Source: Myxococcus guangdongensis (GTDB lineage: Bacteria > Myxococcota > Myxococcia > Myxococcales > Myxococcaceae). Taken from it: 64,000 nt of DNA. Made by a program: the position numbers and the translations under genes. The notes under the pieces are model-generated. The model ran no database searches. It saw only the letters and a list, made by a program, of their open reading frames with translations, and had not been told where the DNA came from. Positions 36,275-48,486 of the stretch are shown here, piece by piece. The stretch lies in contig NZ_JAJVKW010000001.1 of assembly GCF_024198255.1 (NCBI RefSeq), positions 1,054,001-1,118,000 of the forward strand. The letters run 5' to 3'. How positions within the stretch are numbered: position 1 is the stretch's first letter; each line of letters begins with the position of its first letter.

Positions 36275-37513
36275 ATGTCGCCGCACCCCGTGGAATCTCC
36301 TCCGACGCCCATCGTCGACCGCCGCAACCGCCTGTGGGTGCTGGGGGCCCTGTGGCTCGTGGTGGCCCTGGTGCTGGTGACGTTCCGCTCGGTGGTGATG
36401 CCCTTCGCGGGCGCGGCGCTCATCGCCTACCTGGTGCAGCCGCTGGTGGCGCGAATCACGCGGGTGAAGGTGGCCGGGCGGCAGGTGCCGCACTGGGTGG
36501 CCATCCTGCTCATCTACGCGGGCTTCTTCGTCGGCGTGTACCTGTTCTTCGTCGCGCTGGTGCCCCAGCTGTACCGGGAGATGGCGCGCGTGAGCCGGGA
36601 CCTGATGGCGCTCGCCAACACGCTGACGCCCGAGCAGGTGCAGGTGCTCGCGCAGCGCGCGGAGACGTGGCTGAGCGCGCAGGGCATCCCCGTGGCGCTG
36701 TCCAACCGCGCGCTGGAGGGCGCGGACGCGGCGGGCGCCGGGCACTTCAGCCTGGCGTTGGATTTGGAGCAGCTGATGGGGGACGCGGTGAAGCGCGTGG
36801 CGTCCCTGGTGCAGGAGAACCTGGGCGACATCGTCAACGTGTCGCGCAGCATCGTCGCCAGCGTGGCCGCGGGCGTCTTCATGCTGTTCTTCATCCTGAT
36901 GGTGGCGGCCTTCTTCTCCATCGACGGGCAGGCCATCCGCCGCTACTGCGGCACGCTGGTGCCCCCCGAGTACGCGCAGGACGCGCGGCAGCTCGCCGAG
37001 CGCCTGGACCGCTCGCTGTCCGGCGTGGTGCGCGGGCAGGTCACCATCTGCGTCGTCAACGGCGCGCTGACCTTCGTGGGGCTCTTGCTCTTCGGCGTGA
37101 AGTTCGCGTTCCTGCTGGCGACCATCGCCACGTTCTTCAGCCTCATCCCCATCTTCGGCACCATCCTGAGCTCGGTGCCCATCGTCCTCATCGCGCTGGC
37201 GGACGGCTTCCAGAAGGGCGTGGCCATCCTGCTGTGGATCATCGGCATCCACGCAGTGGAGGCGTACTTCCTCAACCCCAAAATCATGGGTCAGGCCGCG
37301 CGCATCCACCCGGTCATCGTGGCCTTCTCGCTCATCGCGGGCGAGCGGCTCTTCGGCCTCATCGGCGCGCTCTTCGCGGTGCCCATCACCGCCATCCTCG
37401 TGGCGTGCTTCGACTACGCCCGCCTCAAGGCGCAGCCCCAGGCCGTGGTGACGCTGCCGGGCGCCGAGCCCCAGCCGGTCATCGCCACCGGCCAGCAGAC
37501 GCCCGCGGCCTGA
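36275..37513 (+). CDS. AI-2E family transporter (PerM/YdiK type)
   Basis: The 412-aa integral membrane protein has about eight hydrophobic helices, with the family pattern of a central soluble helical loop (LYREMARVSRDLMALA) and C-terminal motifs GVKFAFLLATIATFFSLIPIFG in pieces and NPKIMGQAARIHPVIV. The family includes TqsA (AI-2 export) and Na/H antiporter-like members, so the substrate is not predictable. The C-terminal tail is short and disordered. Confidence 0.85.
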   Translation: MSPHPVESPPTPIVDRRNRLWVLGALWLVVALVLVTFRSVVMPFAGAALIAYLVQPLVARITRVKVAGRQVPHWVAILLIYAGFFVGVYLFFVALVPQLYREMARVSRDLMALANTLTPEQVQVLAQRAETWLSAQGIPVALSNRALEGADAAGAGHFSLALDLEQLMGDAVKRVASLVQENLGDIVNVSRSIVASVAAGVFMLFFILMVAAFFSIDGQAIRRYCGTLVPPEYAQDARQLAERLDRSLSGVVRGQVTICVVNGALTFVGLLLFGVKFAFLLATIATFFSLIPIFGTILSSVPIVLIALADGFQKGVAILLWIIGIHAVEAYFLNPKIMGQAARIHPVIVAFSLIAGERLFGLIGALFAVPITAILVACFDYARLKAQPQAVVTLPGAEPQPVIATGQQTPAA

Positions 37514-37525
37514 GGAGGCACGGCC

Positions 37526-37837
37526 TCACTGGCAGGCGGCGGCGCAGCGGTCTCCGCGGCAGATGGGCATGCAGCGACCGCAGTCGATGGAGCCCTCGGG
37601 ACAGCCGCTGGTGCAGCTCACGCCGCGGCAGTTGGGCCCCTCGTCCGCGTGCGTGACGGCCGTTCCCAGCCCGCAGCACGCGTCCGCGACGCAATCGTCA
37701 TCTGAGTAACAGGTGCGGCTGGACAGCACGGGGGGCGTGTCCAGCGGTGGCCCCAGGGGGTCCACGTCGCATCCCACGGTTCCGAGTGTCACCCCCACGA
37801 GGAGGGGAAGCAGGCGGACGAGCATGGGACCCAACAT
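37526..37837 (-). CDS. Small Cys-rich lipoprotein
   Basis: The 103-aa product has a lipoprotein signal (LLPLLVGVTLGTVGC) and about twelve Cys in the mature part (CYSDDDCVADACC...CRGVSC). It converges with the AI-2E gene across 12 bp. The ATG at 37837 has GGGGAGG 4 nt upstream; an in-frame ATG at 37825 is an alternative. The Cys pattern resembles small myxobacterial secreted lipoproteins. Its function is unknown. Confidence 0.7.
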   Translation of the reverse strand: MLGPMLVRLLPLLVGVTLGTVGCDVDPLGPPLDTPPVLSSRTCYSDDDCVADACCGLGTAVTHADEGPNCRGVSCTSGCPEGSIDCGRCMPICRGDRCAAACQ

Positions 37838-37864
37838 GGGGCCTCCCCGGGCCAATGGCTACCT

Positions 37865-39499
37865 CTAGCGGTTCATCGAGCCGAGGAAGTCCGCGTTCGT
37901 CGCCGTCGGACGCATGTGCTTGAGCACGAACTCCATCGCGTCGATGGGGGTGAACGGGTGCAGCACCTGGCGCAGCGCGGTGATGCGGACCAAATCACCC
38001 GGCCCCAGCAGCAGCTCCTCCTTGCGCGTGCCGGACTTGTTGATATCCAGCGTGGGGAAGATGCGCTTCTCCATCAGCTTGCGGTCCAGGACGATTTCGG
38101 AGTTACCCGTGCCCTTGAACTCCTCGAAGATGACCTCGTCCATGCGGCTGCCGGTGTCGATGAGCGCGGTGCCGATGATGGTCAGCGAGCCGCCCTCCTC
38201 GATGTTGCGCGCGGCGCCGAAGAAGCGCTTGGGCTTGTGGAGCGCGTTGGCGTCCACGCCGCCGGACAGAATCTTTCCGGACGCGGGCACCACCGTGTTG
38301 TAGGCGCGCGCCAGACGGGTGATCGAGTCCAGCAGGATGCAGACGTCGTACTTCTGTTCGACCAGGCGCTTGGCCTTGTCGATGACCATCTCCGCCACCT
38401 GCACGTGGCGCGTGGCGGGCTCGTCGAAGGTGGAGGAGACCACCTCGCCGCGCACGCTGCGCTCCATGTCCGTCACTTCCTCCGGGCGCTCGTCCACGAG
38501 CAGCACGATGAGGTAGACGTCCGGGTGGTTGCGGCTGATGGCGTGCGCGATGTTCTGCAAGAGCACCGTCTTGCCGGCCTTCGGCGGCGCCACGATGAGG
38601 CAGCGCTGGCCCAGGCCGATGGGGCAGAACATGTCGATGATGCGCGTGGTCATCTCCGACGACTCGTGCTCGAGCTTGAGCTTGCGCGTCGGATACAGCG
38701 GCGTGAGGTTGTCGAACAGGATGCGCTCGCGCGCCGCGTCCGACATCGGGTCCGTGAAGTTGACCTTGTCCACCTTCTGGAGCGCGAAGAAGCGCTCGCC
38801 CTCGCGGGGCTGGCGGATGGGGCCCGTCACCGTGTCGCCGGGCCGCAGGTTGAAGCGGCGCACCTGCGACGGGGACACGTAGATGTCGTCCGGGCTGGGC
38901 TGGTAGTCGCTGTCCGCGCTGCGCAGGAAGCCGAAGCCGTCGCTGAGCAGCTCCATCACGCCCTCGGCGTGGACCTCGAAGCGCTTGTCCGCGATGCCAC
39001 CCAGCAGCGCGAAGATGAGGTCCTGCTTCTTCAGACCCTGGTAGTTCTCGATGCCCACGTCGTGGGCCATCCGGGACAGGTCCGTGATCTTCATCCGCTT
39101 CAGGTCATTGAGCTTGATGACCTGCATGGGAGCGCCGTCGCGGCTGACCTCCGTGATGGTCGGGGCCTCGGGGGGCTCCGGCGGGGGCGGCAGCGTGGCC
39201 GCGGGGGACTCCTCCTCACCGGAGATGCGAGCCTCCTGGAGGTCGTCGTCGCGGACCGGACGGGAGATCGGCGTCAGCACCGGGCGGGGCGGCTCGGCGC
39301 TCACCTCGGCGGAGTCGCTCTCCACCTCCGGGTTCGTGTCCTCGTCGCGGCGAGGGGCGCGGCGCGAACGGGACGGCTTCTCGGCTTCCTCCCTGTCGGC
39401 GGTCTTCGCCGCCGCGCGCTTGCGACGGGGCTTGTCGTCGGCCTCGACGGGAACAGCGACGTCGGCGGCCTTCTCTCTCGAAGTACGGGCTTTGCGCAT
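37865..39499 (-). CDS. rho: Transcription termination factor Rho
   Basis: Rho is the hexameric RNA helicase that ends transcripts. The 544-aa protein has an unusual N-terminal extension of about 125 residues, mixed basic/acidic with a Pro-rich stretch. The Rho N-terminal domain ([17 protein letters not shown]), the OSD/RNA-binding cold-shock domain ([20 protein letters not shown]) and the ATPase domain (Walker [35 protein letters not shown]) follow. The ATG at 39499 is chosen; the open frame runs further. A strong promoter and about 200-nt leader precede it. Confidence 0.95.
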   Translation of the reverse strand: MRKARTSREKAADVAVPVEADDKPRRKRAAAKTADREEAEKPSRSRRAPRRDEDTNPEVESDSAEVSAEPPRPVLTPISRPVRDDDLQEARISGEEESPAATLPPPPEPPEAPTITEVSRDGAPMQVIKLNDLKRMKITDLSRMAHDVGIENYQGLKKQDLIFALLGGIADKRFEVHAEGVMELLSDGFGFLRSADSDYQPSPDDIYVSPSQVRRFNLRPGDTVTGPIRQPREGERFFALQKVDKVNFTDPMSDAARERILFDNLTPLYPTRKLKLEHESSEMTTRIIDMFCPIGLGQRCLIVAPPKAGKTVLLQNIAHAISRNHPDVYLIVLLVDERPEEVTDMERSVRGEVVSSTFDEPATRHVQVAEMVIDKAKRLVEQKYDVCILLDSITRLARAYNTVVPASGKILSGGVDANALHKPKRFFGAARNIEEGGSLTIIGTALIDTGSRMDEVIFEEFKGTGNSEIVLDRKLMEKRIFPTLDINKSGTRKEELLLGPGDLVRITALRQVLHPFTPIDAMEFVLKHMRPTATNADFLGSMNR

Positions 39500-42112
<2,613 letters not shown>

Positions 42113-42131
42113 AGGGTGAGGCATTCGGTTC

Positions 42132-42419
42132 ATGAGCGGTTCCAGGCGGGTGGCCCTGCGCATCCAGGGCAAGGTGCAGGGCGTCTTCTTCCGGGAGAGC
42201 GCCCGGGTGGAGGCCACGCGCCTGGGGTTGTCGGGCTGGGTGAGGAACCGCTCGGAGGGCTCGGTGGAGGCGGTGGCGGAAGGAGAGCCTGAGATGCTGG
42301 AGGAGTTCATCCGGTGGTGTCACCGAGGTCCCGAGCAGGCGCGCGTCGACGGCGTCCAGCGCACGGACGGCGAGGCCACCGGCGAGTACCGTCACTTCAT
42401 CGTGGAGCGCACATCATGA
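42132..42419 (+). CDS. acyP: Acylphosphatase
   Basis: The 95-aa enzyme hydrolyses acyl phosphates such as 1,3-bisphosphoglycerate or carbamoyl phosphate. The catalytic Arg21 (GVFFRES) and Asn39 (GWVRNRSEG) are both present in the standard ferredoxin-like fold. It lies 19 bp downstream of ligA and overlaps the next gene by ATGA. Confidence 0.94.
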   Translation: MSGSRRVALRIQGKVQGVFFRESARVEATRLGLSGWVRNRSEGSVEAVAEGEPEMLEEFIRWCHRGPEQARVDGVQRTDGEATGEYRHFIVERTS

Positions 42420-42859
42420 CGCCCTACGCGCTGGCATCCCTGCCGGCCATGCTGGGCATCCGGGCCGGGTCCAAGGTCTCCGTCATCAACCCGCCGCGCG
42501 GCTTCGTGCAGAAGCTCAATCCGCTGCCGGACGGGGTGGAGTTCCTCATCACCGCGCAGACGGGCCTGGATGTCATCCTCTTCTTCTCCCAGGACGCGAC
42601 GGAGCTGGTGCAGCGGCTGCCCGCCCTGGCGCGCGCCATGGCCCTCACCGGGGGCATCTGGGTCTGCTGGCCCGGCGGCGAGGGCGTCAAGACGACCCTC
42701 TCCGAGGACTTCGTGCGTCAGGCGGCGCTCGACATCGGCCTGGTGGACAACAAAATCTGCATCATCGACTCCACCTGGACGGGCCTGAGGCTGGTCCGCA
42801 GGCCCCGCGGGCGGCTGGACAAGCCCGAGGGCCGCAAGCAGGCCCCCGCCCAGGCCTGA
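42416..42859 (+). CDS. DUF3052-family protein
   Basis: The 147-aa product matches the DUF3052 pattern: [19 protein letters not shown], then [40 protein letters not shown] and the [15 protein letters not shown] end. The family function is not established. Translational coupling (ATGA) with the acylphosphatase suggests a shared transcript. Confidence 0.82.
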   Translation: MTPYALASLPAMLGIRAGSKVSVINPPRGFVQKLNPLPDGVEFLITAQTGLDVILFFSQDATELVQRLPALARAMALTGGIWVCWPGGEGVKTTLSEDFVRQAALDIGLVDNKICIIDSTWTGLRLVRRPRGRLDKPEGRKQAPAQA

Positions 42860-43412
42860 GACCTGCCAGGGAGGCACCCGGCATCTGCCCGACAGTGGAT
42901 GGATGCCGTTTCTCGGCTTTACACGTGTGCCGAGGGCGTGAAAAACTCCCCGTGTTTCTGGGCGCTTGTGTGACGCTCCGCATTGGCGAAGGTCACGCCC
43001 AGTCTTGAATTTTTGACGGGTTGCGTTCCCGGATACCTCCGGGCGCGTCGGCTGCGCCGGGGCTCCAAGTCGCCCCCCCAAGGTGACCCACTGCAGGGCA
43101 CCGACCGGGTGTGGAAGGAAGGAGCGGGCGGCACGCGCGTGGTGGAGGACCTCGAACGCGGTTGAAGACAAGGCTCCGCCCGGCAGGGTGCCGGTGGCAA
43201 AGCGGAGCAATTGAACTCGGAGGAGCAGGCGGTGGTCCCCTTGGCCCTCGACAGCGTGACGTGTGCCGTTCCCGGACAGACCGGGGAGGACGTCCTGACT
43301 GGAGGGCCTCCGGAGGCCGCCTCTCCTTTCGCAGCGTGCACGCAGGCGCGGCGTCTTGCCGCCTCCCGTCCGGTGAGGTCCGCCCTACCGCGCGCGCGTC
43401 CAGGATTCGTCC
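42860..43412. other. 553-bp intergenic region upstream of RNase E/G
   Basis: This is probably a long 5' leader of the ribonuclease gene plus the end of the previous operon. It holds two hairpins (CGGCAT/ATGCCG at 42879-42906 and CTCGGC/GCCGAG at 42912-42934), the second possibly a terminator, and a 14-bp perfect palindrome GGCCTCCGGAGGCC at 43305-43318. A short frame at 43211-43507 lacks support and overlaps the ribonuclease start. RNase E genes often have a leader used for autoregulation, which is an inference here. Confidence 0.5.
42912..42934 (+). terminator. Possible terminator hairpin after the DUF3052 gene
   Basis: CTCGGC and GCCGAG form a 6-bp stem around an 11-nt loop. A G- and A-rich stretch follows, rather than a T run, so it is weak. 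Confidence 0.35.
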
Positions 43413-46355
43413 ATGAGCAGCATCCTCGTCATCAACGCCGCGGGTCGGGAGACTCGCGTGGCGCTCGTCGAGAACGGGCACATCGCGGAGTTCTATCTCG
43501 AGCGTAAGAAGGACAAGGGCGTCGTCGGCAACATCTACAAAGGCCGTGTGGTCCGGGTGCTGCCCGGCATGCAGGCGGCCTTCGTGGACATCGGCCTGGA
43601 GAAGGCCGCGTTCCTCTACGTCAGCGACGTCGTCTACGACCCGGACTTCGCCCGGGCGCAGTTCGAGCTGACCGAGGGCGAGCACGAGGACGCGCCCGAC
43701 GTCCCCACCGAGTCCGAGGCCGAGGCCGCCGAGGCCGCCGCCCGGAACGGGGGTCCGCAGCACCACCACCCCGTGGAGCACGCGGCGGAGGCGGAGGTCG
43801 AGGAGCCGTCAGCCGAGGCCCACGCGCACCTCGAGGGCCTGCCGAAGGACACCCGCCTGGAGCTGGCGGCGAACGCGCCGTCGGTGGAAGTCACGTCCGG
43901 GACGGAGTCCGCCGAGGCCGCGCAGCCGACGTCCGAGGCCGCCCCGTCCGAGACCGAGCCGTCCGTGACGGTGGTGGCCAGCGAGGTGTCGGTGTCCGTG
44001 GAGGGCGCGACGGCCTCGGTGGAGACGGCGTCCGTGGCGGTGACGGTGGTGGAGGTCCCCTCCCCCGCGTCGGAGCCCGCCGTGGCCGAGGCCGCTCCCG
44101 AGCCACCGGTGTCCGAGGACGGCGTGGAGGTCGCGCAGCAGCAGCCCGAGCCGCCGCCCGCGTCGGCCACCGCGCTGAGCGAGCTGATTCCGCCGCCGGG
44201 CGGTGAGGAGGGCGCGCTGGCCGTGGCCCGTCCCGCCGAGGTCTCCGGTGAGCGCCGCACGCCGCGCGAGGCCCGGGAGGCTCGGGAGCCGCGCGGCCGG
44301 GAGAAGGAGAAGGACAAGGGCCGTCACAAGCAGGACGAGAAGCGCCGGGACAAGCGCGACGACGACGGCAACGGCAAGGAGAAGGTCAAGCAGCGCCGGA
44401 CGGACAAGATCGAGGACTTGCTGAAGGTGGGCCAGGAGGTGGTGGTCCAGATTTCCAAGGACCCCATCGGCACGAAGGGCGCGCGCCTCACCTCGCACAT
44501 CTCGATTCCCGGCCGTCAGCTGGTGTTCATGCCCACGGTGGACCACGTGGGCATCAGCCGCCGCATCTCCAACGAGAAGGAGCGCCGGCGGCTGCGTGAA
44601 ATCGTGGACCGGCTGCGTCCGCCCGGCACGGGCTTCATCGTGCGCACGGTGGCGGAGAACGTTCCGCAGGAGAAGCTCGAGAGCGACATCCGGTTCCTCA
44701 TCGAGGTGTGGAACCAGGTGGTGCGCAAGAACGAGAAGCGGGGCGGCCCCGGTCTGTTGCATCCGGACCTGGACCTCATCCTGCGCGCCACGCGTGACCT
44801 GTTCGCGCATGACGTGGAGAAGCTGGTCGTCGACGACCCCGAGGAGTACGAGCGCATCCTGGGCTTCGTCACGGCGCAGGACCCGGCGCTGCGGGACAGG
44901 GTGGCGCTGCACGAGGGTGACGACACCGTCTTCGACGCGTACGGCATCGAGCAGGAGCTGCAGCGGGCCACCCAGCGCAAGGTGTGGCTGAAGAGCGGCG
45001 GCTACCTCATCATCGATCAGGCCGAGGCGCTCACGGCCATCGACGTCAACTCGGGACGCTACGTCGGCAAGAAGAGCCTCGAGGAGACCATCACCAAGAT
45101 CAACGTCGAGGCGGCCAAGGAGATTGTGTACCAGCTCCGGCTGCGCAACATCGGCGGCATCATCATCTGCGACTTCATCGACATGGAGAAGGCGCAGAAC
45201 CGGGACAAGGTCTTCAAGGCGCTGCAGGAGGCGCTGGGGCGCGACAAGGCGAAGACGAACGTGCTGCGCATCTCCGAGCTGGGCCTCGTGGAGATGACGC
45301 GCAAGCGCGTGCGCGAGTCCATCGGCCGGGTGCTGCACGAGGACTGCCCGTACTGCGACGGCAACGGCTTCGTGAAGACGGCGACGACGGTGGCGTACGA
45401 GATCTTCCGGGAGATTCGCCGGGAGGCGCCGGGCTACAAGGACTCCACGCTGGTCATCAACTGCAACGCGGAAGTGGCGCGCCTGCTCCAGGGTGAGGAG
45501 CGCAACGAGCTGCGGCACCTGATGGACCGCTACAACAAGTCCATCCAGGTCAAGGCGCAGCAGAACTACCACCGCGAGCAGTACGACATCTACGGACGCT
45601 CGGCGACGGGCCCCGAGCACAAGGTGGCCTCGTCCCCGGGTTCGGGTGACGGCGAGCTGGCGATGCAGCAGCGCAAGCCGGACAGCGGTGGCTTCGGGCG
45701 GCAGGACCAGAATCGCCGGGGCGGTGGTGGGGGCGGAAGGGACCGCGATAGGGACCGGGGTGGCAGCGGCGGTGGTGGTGGTAGCGGCGGCGGAGACCGG
45801 CGCGATGACCGCCGTGACGGCCGTCGTCCGGACCGTGGCGGAGACCGCCCGCGTGGTGAGCGCGGGGACCGAGGCGGCGAGCGTGCCGACCGTGGCGGTG
45901 AGCGCGGTGAGCGTGGGGACCGAGGCGGCGAGCGCGGTGAGCGTGCCGACCGTGGCGGTGAGCGTGGGGACCGAGGCGGCGAGCGCGGCGAGCGTGCCGA
46001 CCGTGGCGGTGAGCGCGGGGACCGAAGCGGTGAGCGCGGTGAGCGTGCCGACCGAGGCGGTGAGCGCGGGGACCGAGGCGGCGAGCGCGGTGAGCGTGCC
46101 GACCGTGGCGGTGAGCGTGGTGGCGAACGCGGCGAACGTGGTGAGCGCGGTGACCGGGGCGAGCGCGGTGACCGGGGCGGAGACCGTCCGCGCGGTGACC
46201 GGGGCGGCGAGCGCGGTGACCGAGGCGGTGAGCGCGGCGAGCGCGGTGGCAGCCAGGGCGCATCGGGAGGCAACGGCGGCGAGGGCAGCGGTGGCTCGAC
46301 GCCTCCAGCATCAGGCCAGGGTGGCTCGGAGCCGTCGGGCGGTAGCACCACCTGA
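43413..46355 (+). CDS. rne: Ribonuclease E/G with S1 insertion and RGG-like tail
   Basis: The 980-aa endoribonuclease has an S1 domain split by an insertion: GNIYKGRVVRVLPGMQAAFVDI ends near residue 88 and the barrel resumes at EDLLKVGQEVVVQI (~333). About 240 residues between them are low-complexity, rich in Glu/Ala/Val/Pro and then Lys/Arg. The catalytic Asp544 (AIDVNSG) and Asp587 (CDFIDM), and the zinc link Cys645-Cys648 (CPYC), are conserved. The C-terminal ~240 residues are disordered, ending in Arg/Gly repeats with four tandem 17-residue units. These tails could support degradosome assembly or condensates. Its 5' leader is about 500 bp. Confidence 0.93.
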   Translation: MSSILVINAAGRETRVALVENGHIAEFYLERKKDKGVVGNIYKGRVVRVLPGMQAAFVDIGLEKAAFLYVSDVVYDPDFARAQFELTEGEHEDAPDVPTESEAEAAEAAARNGGPQHHHPVEHAAEAEVEEPSAEAHAHLEGLPKDTRLELAANAPSVEVTSGTESAEAAQPTSEAAPSETEPSVTVVASEVSVSVEGATASVETASVAVTVVEVPSPASEPAVAEAAPEPPVSEDGVEVAQQQPEPPPASATALSELIPPPGGEEGALAVARPAEVSGERRTPREAREAREPRGREKEKDKGRHKQDEKRRDKRDDDGNGKEKVKQRRTDKIEDLLKVGQEVVVQISKDPIGTKGARLTSHISIPGRQLVFMPTVDHVGISRRISNEKERRRLREIVDRLRPPGTGFIVRTVAENVPQEKLESDIRFLIEVWNQVVRKNEKRGGPGLLHPDLDLILRATRDLFAHDVEKLVVDDPEEYERILGFVTAQDPALRDRVALHEGDDTVFDAYGIEQELQRATQRKVWLKSGGYLIIDQAEALTAIDVNSGRYVGKKSLEETITKINVEAAKEIVYQLRLRNIGGIIICDFIDMEKAQNRDKVFKALQEALGRDKAKTNVLRISELGLVEMTRKRVRESIGRVLHEDCPYCDGNGFVKTATTVAYEIFREIRREAPGYKDSTLVINCNAEVARLLQGEERNELRHLMDRYNKSIQVKAQQNYHREQYDIYGRSATGPEHKVASSPGSGDGELAMQQRKPDSGGFGRQDQNRRGGGGGGRDRDRDRGGSGGGGGSGGGDRRDDRRDGRRPDRGGDRPRGERGDRGGERADRGGERGERGDRGGERGERADRGGERGDRGGERGERADRGGERGDRSGERGERADRGGERGDRGGERGERADRGGERGGERGERGERGDRGERGDRGGDRPRGDRGGERGDRGGERGERGGSQGASGGNGGEGSGGSTPPASGQGGSEPSGGSTT
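45918..46121 (+). repeat. Four tandem 51-bp units in the ribonuclease tail
   Basis: Each unit encodes DRGGERGERADRGGERG (17 residues), with one unit having DRSG. The array is in frame within the ribonuclease gene and is flanked by more degenerate Arg/Gly repeats, so copy number can be expected to vary between strains. Confidence 0.85.
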
Positions 46356-46840
46356 TTCCGCGAGGTGAGGTGGGGCGGCGTCTCGACGACCGCCCTTCTC
46401 ACCCCGGCATCAGCCCTCCCATGGAAGCCAGGTGGAGTGGGCTCCGTAGCGGCCCACTTCCCCACCATCGGGGTTGGAACAGCAGCATCCTTTCGTCGGC
46501 GACACGGACTGGAGCAGCCCTTTCACGGATGCAAAGTGGAATGGGCGCGGGGCCAGGTCCGCGCCTCTGTCCGAGGGCTCAGCCATCTGGCTCGGCGTCG
46601 CCCGAATCCTCAGCCAGGAGCCAGAAGCAGCGCGCTCGTGGGCGCGGGTGCCATCGAATCGCGCACAACGTCCCGTGTCGGGTGCCGCGCGCCTCCTCCA
46701 CCGCTCAATGGGGAGGCCTGCTTCGAGCCTCACAGGTCCCACGAGGTCTCCTGGATGTCGGGTGATGTAGCGCGACAGGCGTGTGTCCACAGGAGGTGGG
46801 CTGGCCCTGGAGGTGCCGGTTTGGCTAGCCTTACGACTCC
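46356..46840. other. 485-bp intergenic region
   Basis: Between the ribonuclease and YihY genes. It includes a terminator-like hairpin at 46436-46458. Several short overlapping frames occur, but none has a convincing start or family. Nothing else was found. Confidence 0.5.
46436..46458 (+). terminator. Terminator-like hairpin after the ribonuclease gene
   Basis: AGTGGGC and GCCCACT form a perfect 7-bp stem around a 9-nt loop, followed by TC-rich sequence. It is about 80 bp after the stop codon. Confidence 0.5.
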
Positions 46841-48361
46841 ATGTCGCGGAGCGTCGTCGCCTCCCGGTCCGCAGCCGCCCCGGATGAAACCCATCTCCGT
46901 CCTACCCCAGCGCCGTCTCCGCCCCCCTTGCCATCGCGCGATGCGCTGGCGCACGGCCAGGAGCGCCTGAGGTTGGCCGCGCCCTCGACTCCAGCGTCGT
47001 GGTGGCGGAGCGCGCGCGAGCGCGCTCGTGATTGGGCGCTGCGCGTCTGGGAACCCATGCAGGGAACCCAGGTGGGCCGCTTCGCGACCGACACATTCCT
47101 CGCGGCGAGGACCGTGGCCCAGGGCTTTCGCGGAGAGAACCTCCGACTCCGTGCCGCCGCGCTCACCTACATCAGCATGTTCTCGCTGGTGCCGTTGCTG
47201 ACGGTGGGCCTGGTCCTGCTCAATGCGTTCCACCAGGACCGCTTCGAGGAGCGACTGCGCTTCGTCGTCCGGGAGATGCTCGCCCCGGGAGTGCAGGAGA
47301 AGTCCGCCGCGGTGCTCAACCAGCTCCTCGAGCAGAGCAACTCCGTGGCCATCGGAAGCGTCGGCTTCCTGGCCATCCTCCTGTCCGCGGGCTCCCTGCT
47401 GCGCCACATCGACGGCGCGGTGAACGAGCTGTGGGGCATCCGCCGTCAGCGCCCTTGGGGCACCCGGCTGCTCATCTACTCGGGCCTGCTCCTGTTGGGT
47501 CCCATCTTCCTCGCGGCCTCCCTCACCGGGACGCGGGCGGTGCGCGGCGTCCTCCAGAGCCTGCCCTTCGCGAGCGTCCTCATCGCGCTCGGCACCACCC
47601 TCATCGCCGTCGTGGGCCTGACGCTGCTCTACTTCTGGACCCCCTACGCCCATGTCCGGGTGCGCTCCGCCCTCGCGGGGGGACTCGTCGCGGGCCTCGG
47701 GTGGATCGTGGCCAAGTCGGTCTACGCCGAGTTCGCCGCGCGCAGCTTCCGCTACAACCTGCTCTACGCCTCGCTGAGCGCCCTGCCCCTCTTCCTCGCC
47801 TGGGTCTACGTCAGCTGGCTCGTGCTCCTCTTCGGGGCCCGGCTCTCCTACGCCGTCGAGCACACCGCCTTCCGCGACTCCCTCTTCGCCTTCGGCACCC
47901 ACCCCCGGGCCCATGAGCTGGTCGCCTCACGCATCGCCCAGGAGACGACGCTGACGTGGGTGGACGGAGGCCCGGCTCCCACGCCCCGGGTGCTGGCGAC
48001 CCGGCTTCGCGTCCCCGAGTCGCTCGTCCACGAGGTGGTCGACCGCATGGTCACCGCGGGCCTCCTGGAGCGCCTGCGCCGGGGCGGATTGAGGCCCGCC
48101 AGGGACCCCGCCTCCCTCACCCTCGCCGACACCACCCTCGCGGTGCACGGGGTGATGATCTCCGGCGGGGCGGACACCTGGGACGGCCCCAAGGCCACCG
48201 GCTTCGAGCAGGTGGAGCACTTCTTCCAGGAGGCGGACTGCCTCGGCGTCGAGCGCCTGCGGCGCACGCGATGGACCGACCTGGTGGCCCCCCTGCGGCC
48301 TGAAGTCGCCCAGGAGGCCCCCTCGCCTCCCCCCCGAGTGGCAGCCAGCGGAAATCCGTAA
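46841..48361 (+). CDS. YihY/UPF0761-family membrane protein with C-terminal winged helix
   Basis: The 506-aa protein has a disordered N-terminus, the YihY family core of six helices (FRGENLRLRAAALTYISMFS, AVNELWGIRR, YFWTPYAHVRVRSALAGG, NLLYASLSALPLFLAWVY), and a soluble C-terminal ~130 residues. That end contains a winged-helix-like region (PTPRVLATRLRVPESLVHEV). The family was once annotated as RNase BN, but YihY itself is a membrane protein of uncertain role. A C-terminal wHTH extension is typical of deltaproteobacterial members. Confidence 0.85.
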   Translation: MSRSVVASRSAAAPDETHLRPTPAPSPPPLPSRDALAHGQERLRLAAPSTPASWWRSARERARDWALRVWEPMQGTQVGRFATDTFLAARTVAQGFRGENLRLRAAALTYISMFSLVPLLTVGLVLLNAFHQDRFEERLRFVVREMLAPGVQEKSAAVLNQLLEQSNSVAIGSVGFLAILLSAGSLLRHIDGAVNELWGIRRQRPWGTRLLIYSGLLLLGPIFLAASLTGTRAVRGVLQSLPFASVLIALGTTLIAVVGLTLLYFWTPYAHVRVRSALAGGLVAGLGWIVAKSVYAEFAARSFRYNLLYASLSALPLFLAWVYVSWLVLLFGARLSYAVEHTAFRDSLFAFGTHPRAHELVASRIAQETTLTWVDGGPAPTPRVLATRLRVPESLVHEVVDRMVTAGLLERLRRGGLRPARDPASLTLADTTLAVHGVMISGGADTWDGPKATGFEQVEHFFQEADCLGVERLRRTRWTDLVAPLRPEVAQEAPSPPPRVAASGNP

Positions 48362-48391
48362 AGTTTCTAGGTGGTTGGGAGTCCACCCTGC

Positions 48392-48419
48392 TTGCAGTGC
48401 CGGCGCGTTCTGTTATGTT
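48392..48419 (+). promoter_or_regulatory. Predicted extended -10 promoter of the IHF/HU gene
   Basis: TTGCAG and TATGTT are spaced by 16 bp, and TG precedes the -10 by one base (extended -10). The start would be near 48426, giving a leader of about 60 nt to the ATG at 48487. Confidence 0.6.
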
Positions 48420-48486
48420 TTCCTGATTCGACCACGGGCCAGAGTGCCCTGTTGCGAAGGGGTCACCGGGTTTGCGGGAGCGTCCG

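Noticed and set aside
43211-43507. 98-aa frame before RNase E
   Set aside because: It overlaps the ribonuclease start, has a TTG start with weak support and no recognisable domain.
45590-46468. Pro/Arg/Ser-rich minus-strand frame
   Set aside because: It is the antisense of the Arg/Gly repeat tail of the ribonuclease, so its repetition is a shadow.
46365-46970. 201-aa frame upstream of YihY
   Set aside because: It overlaps the YihY start in another frame and shows no domain or RBS.
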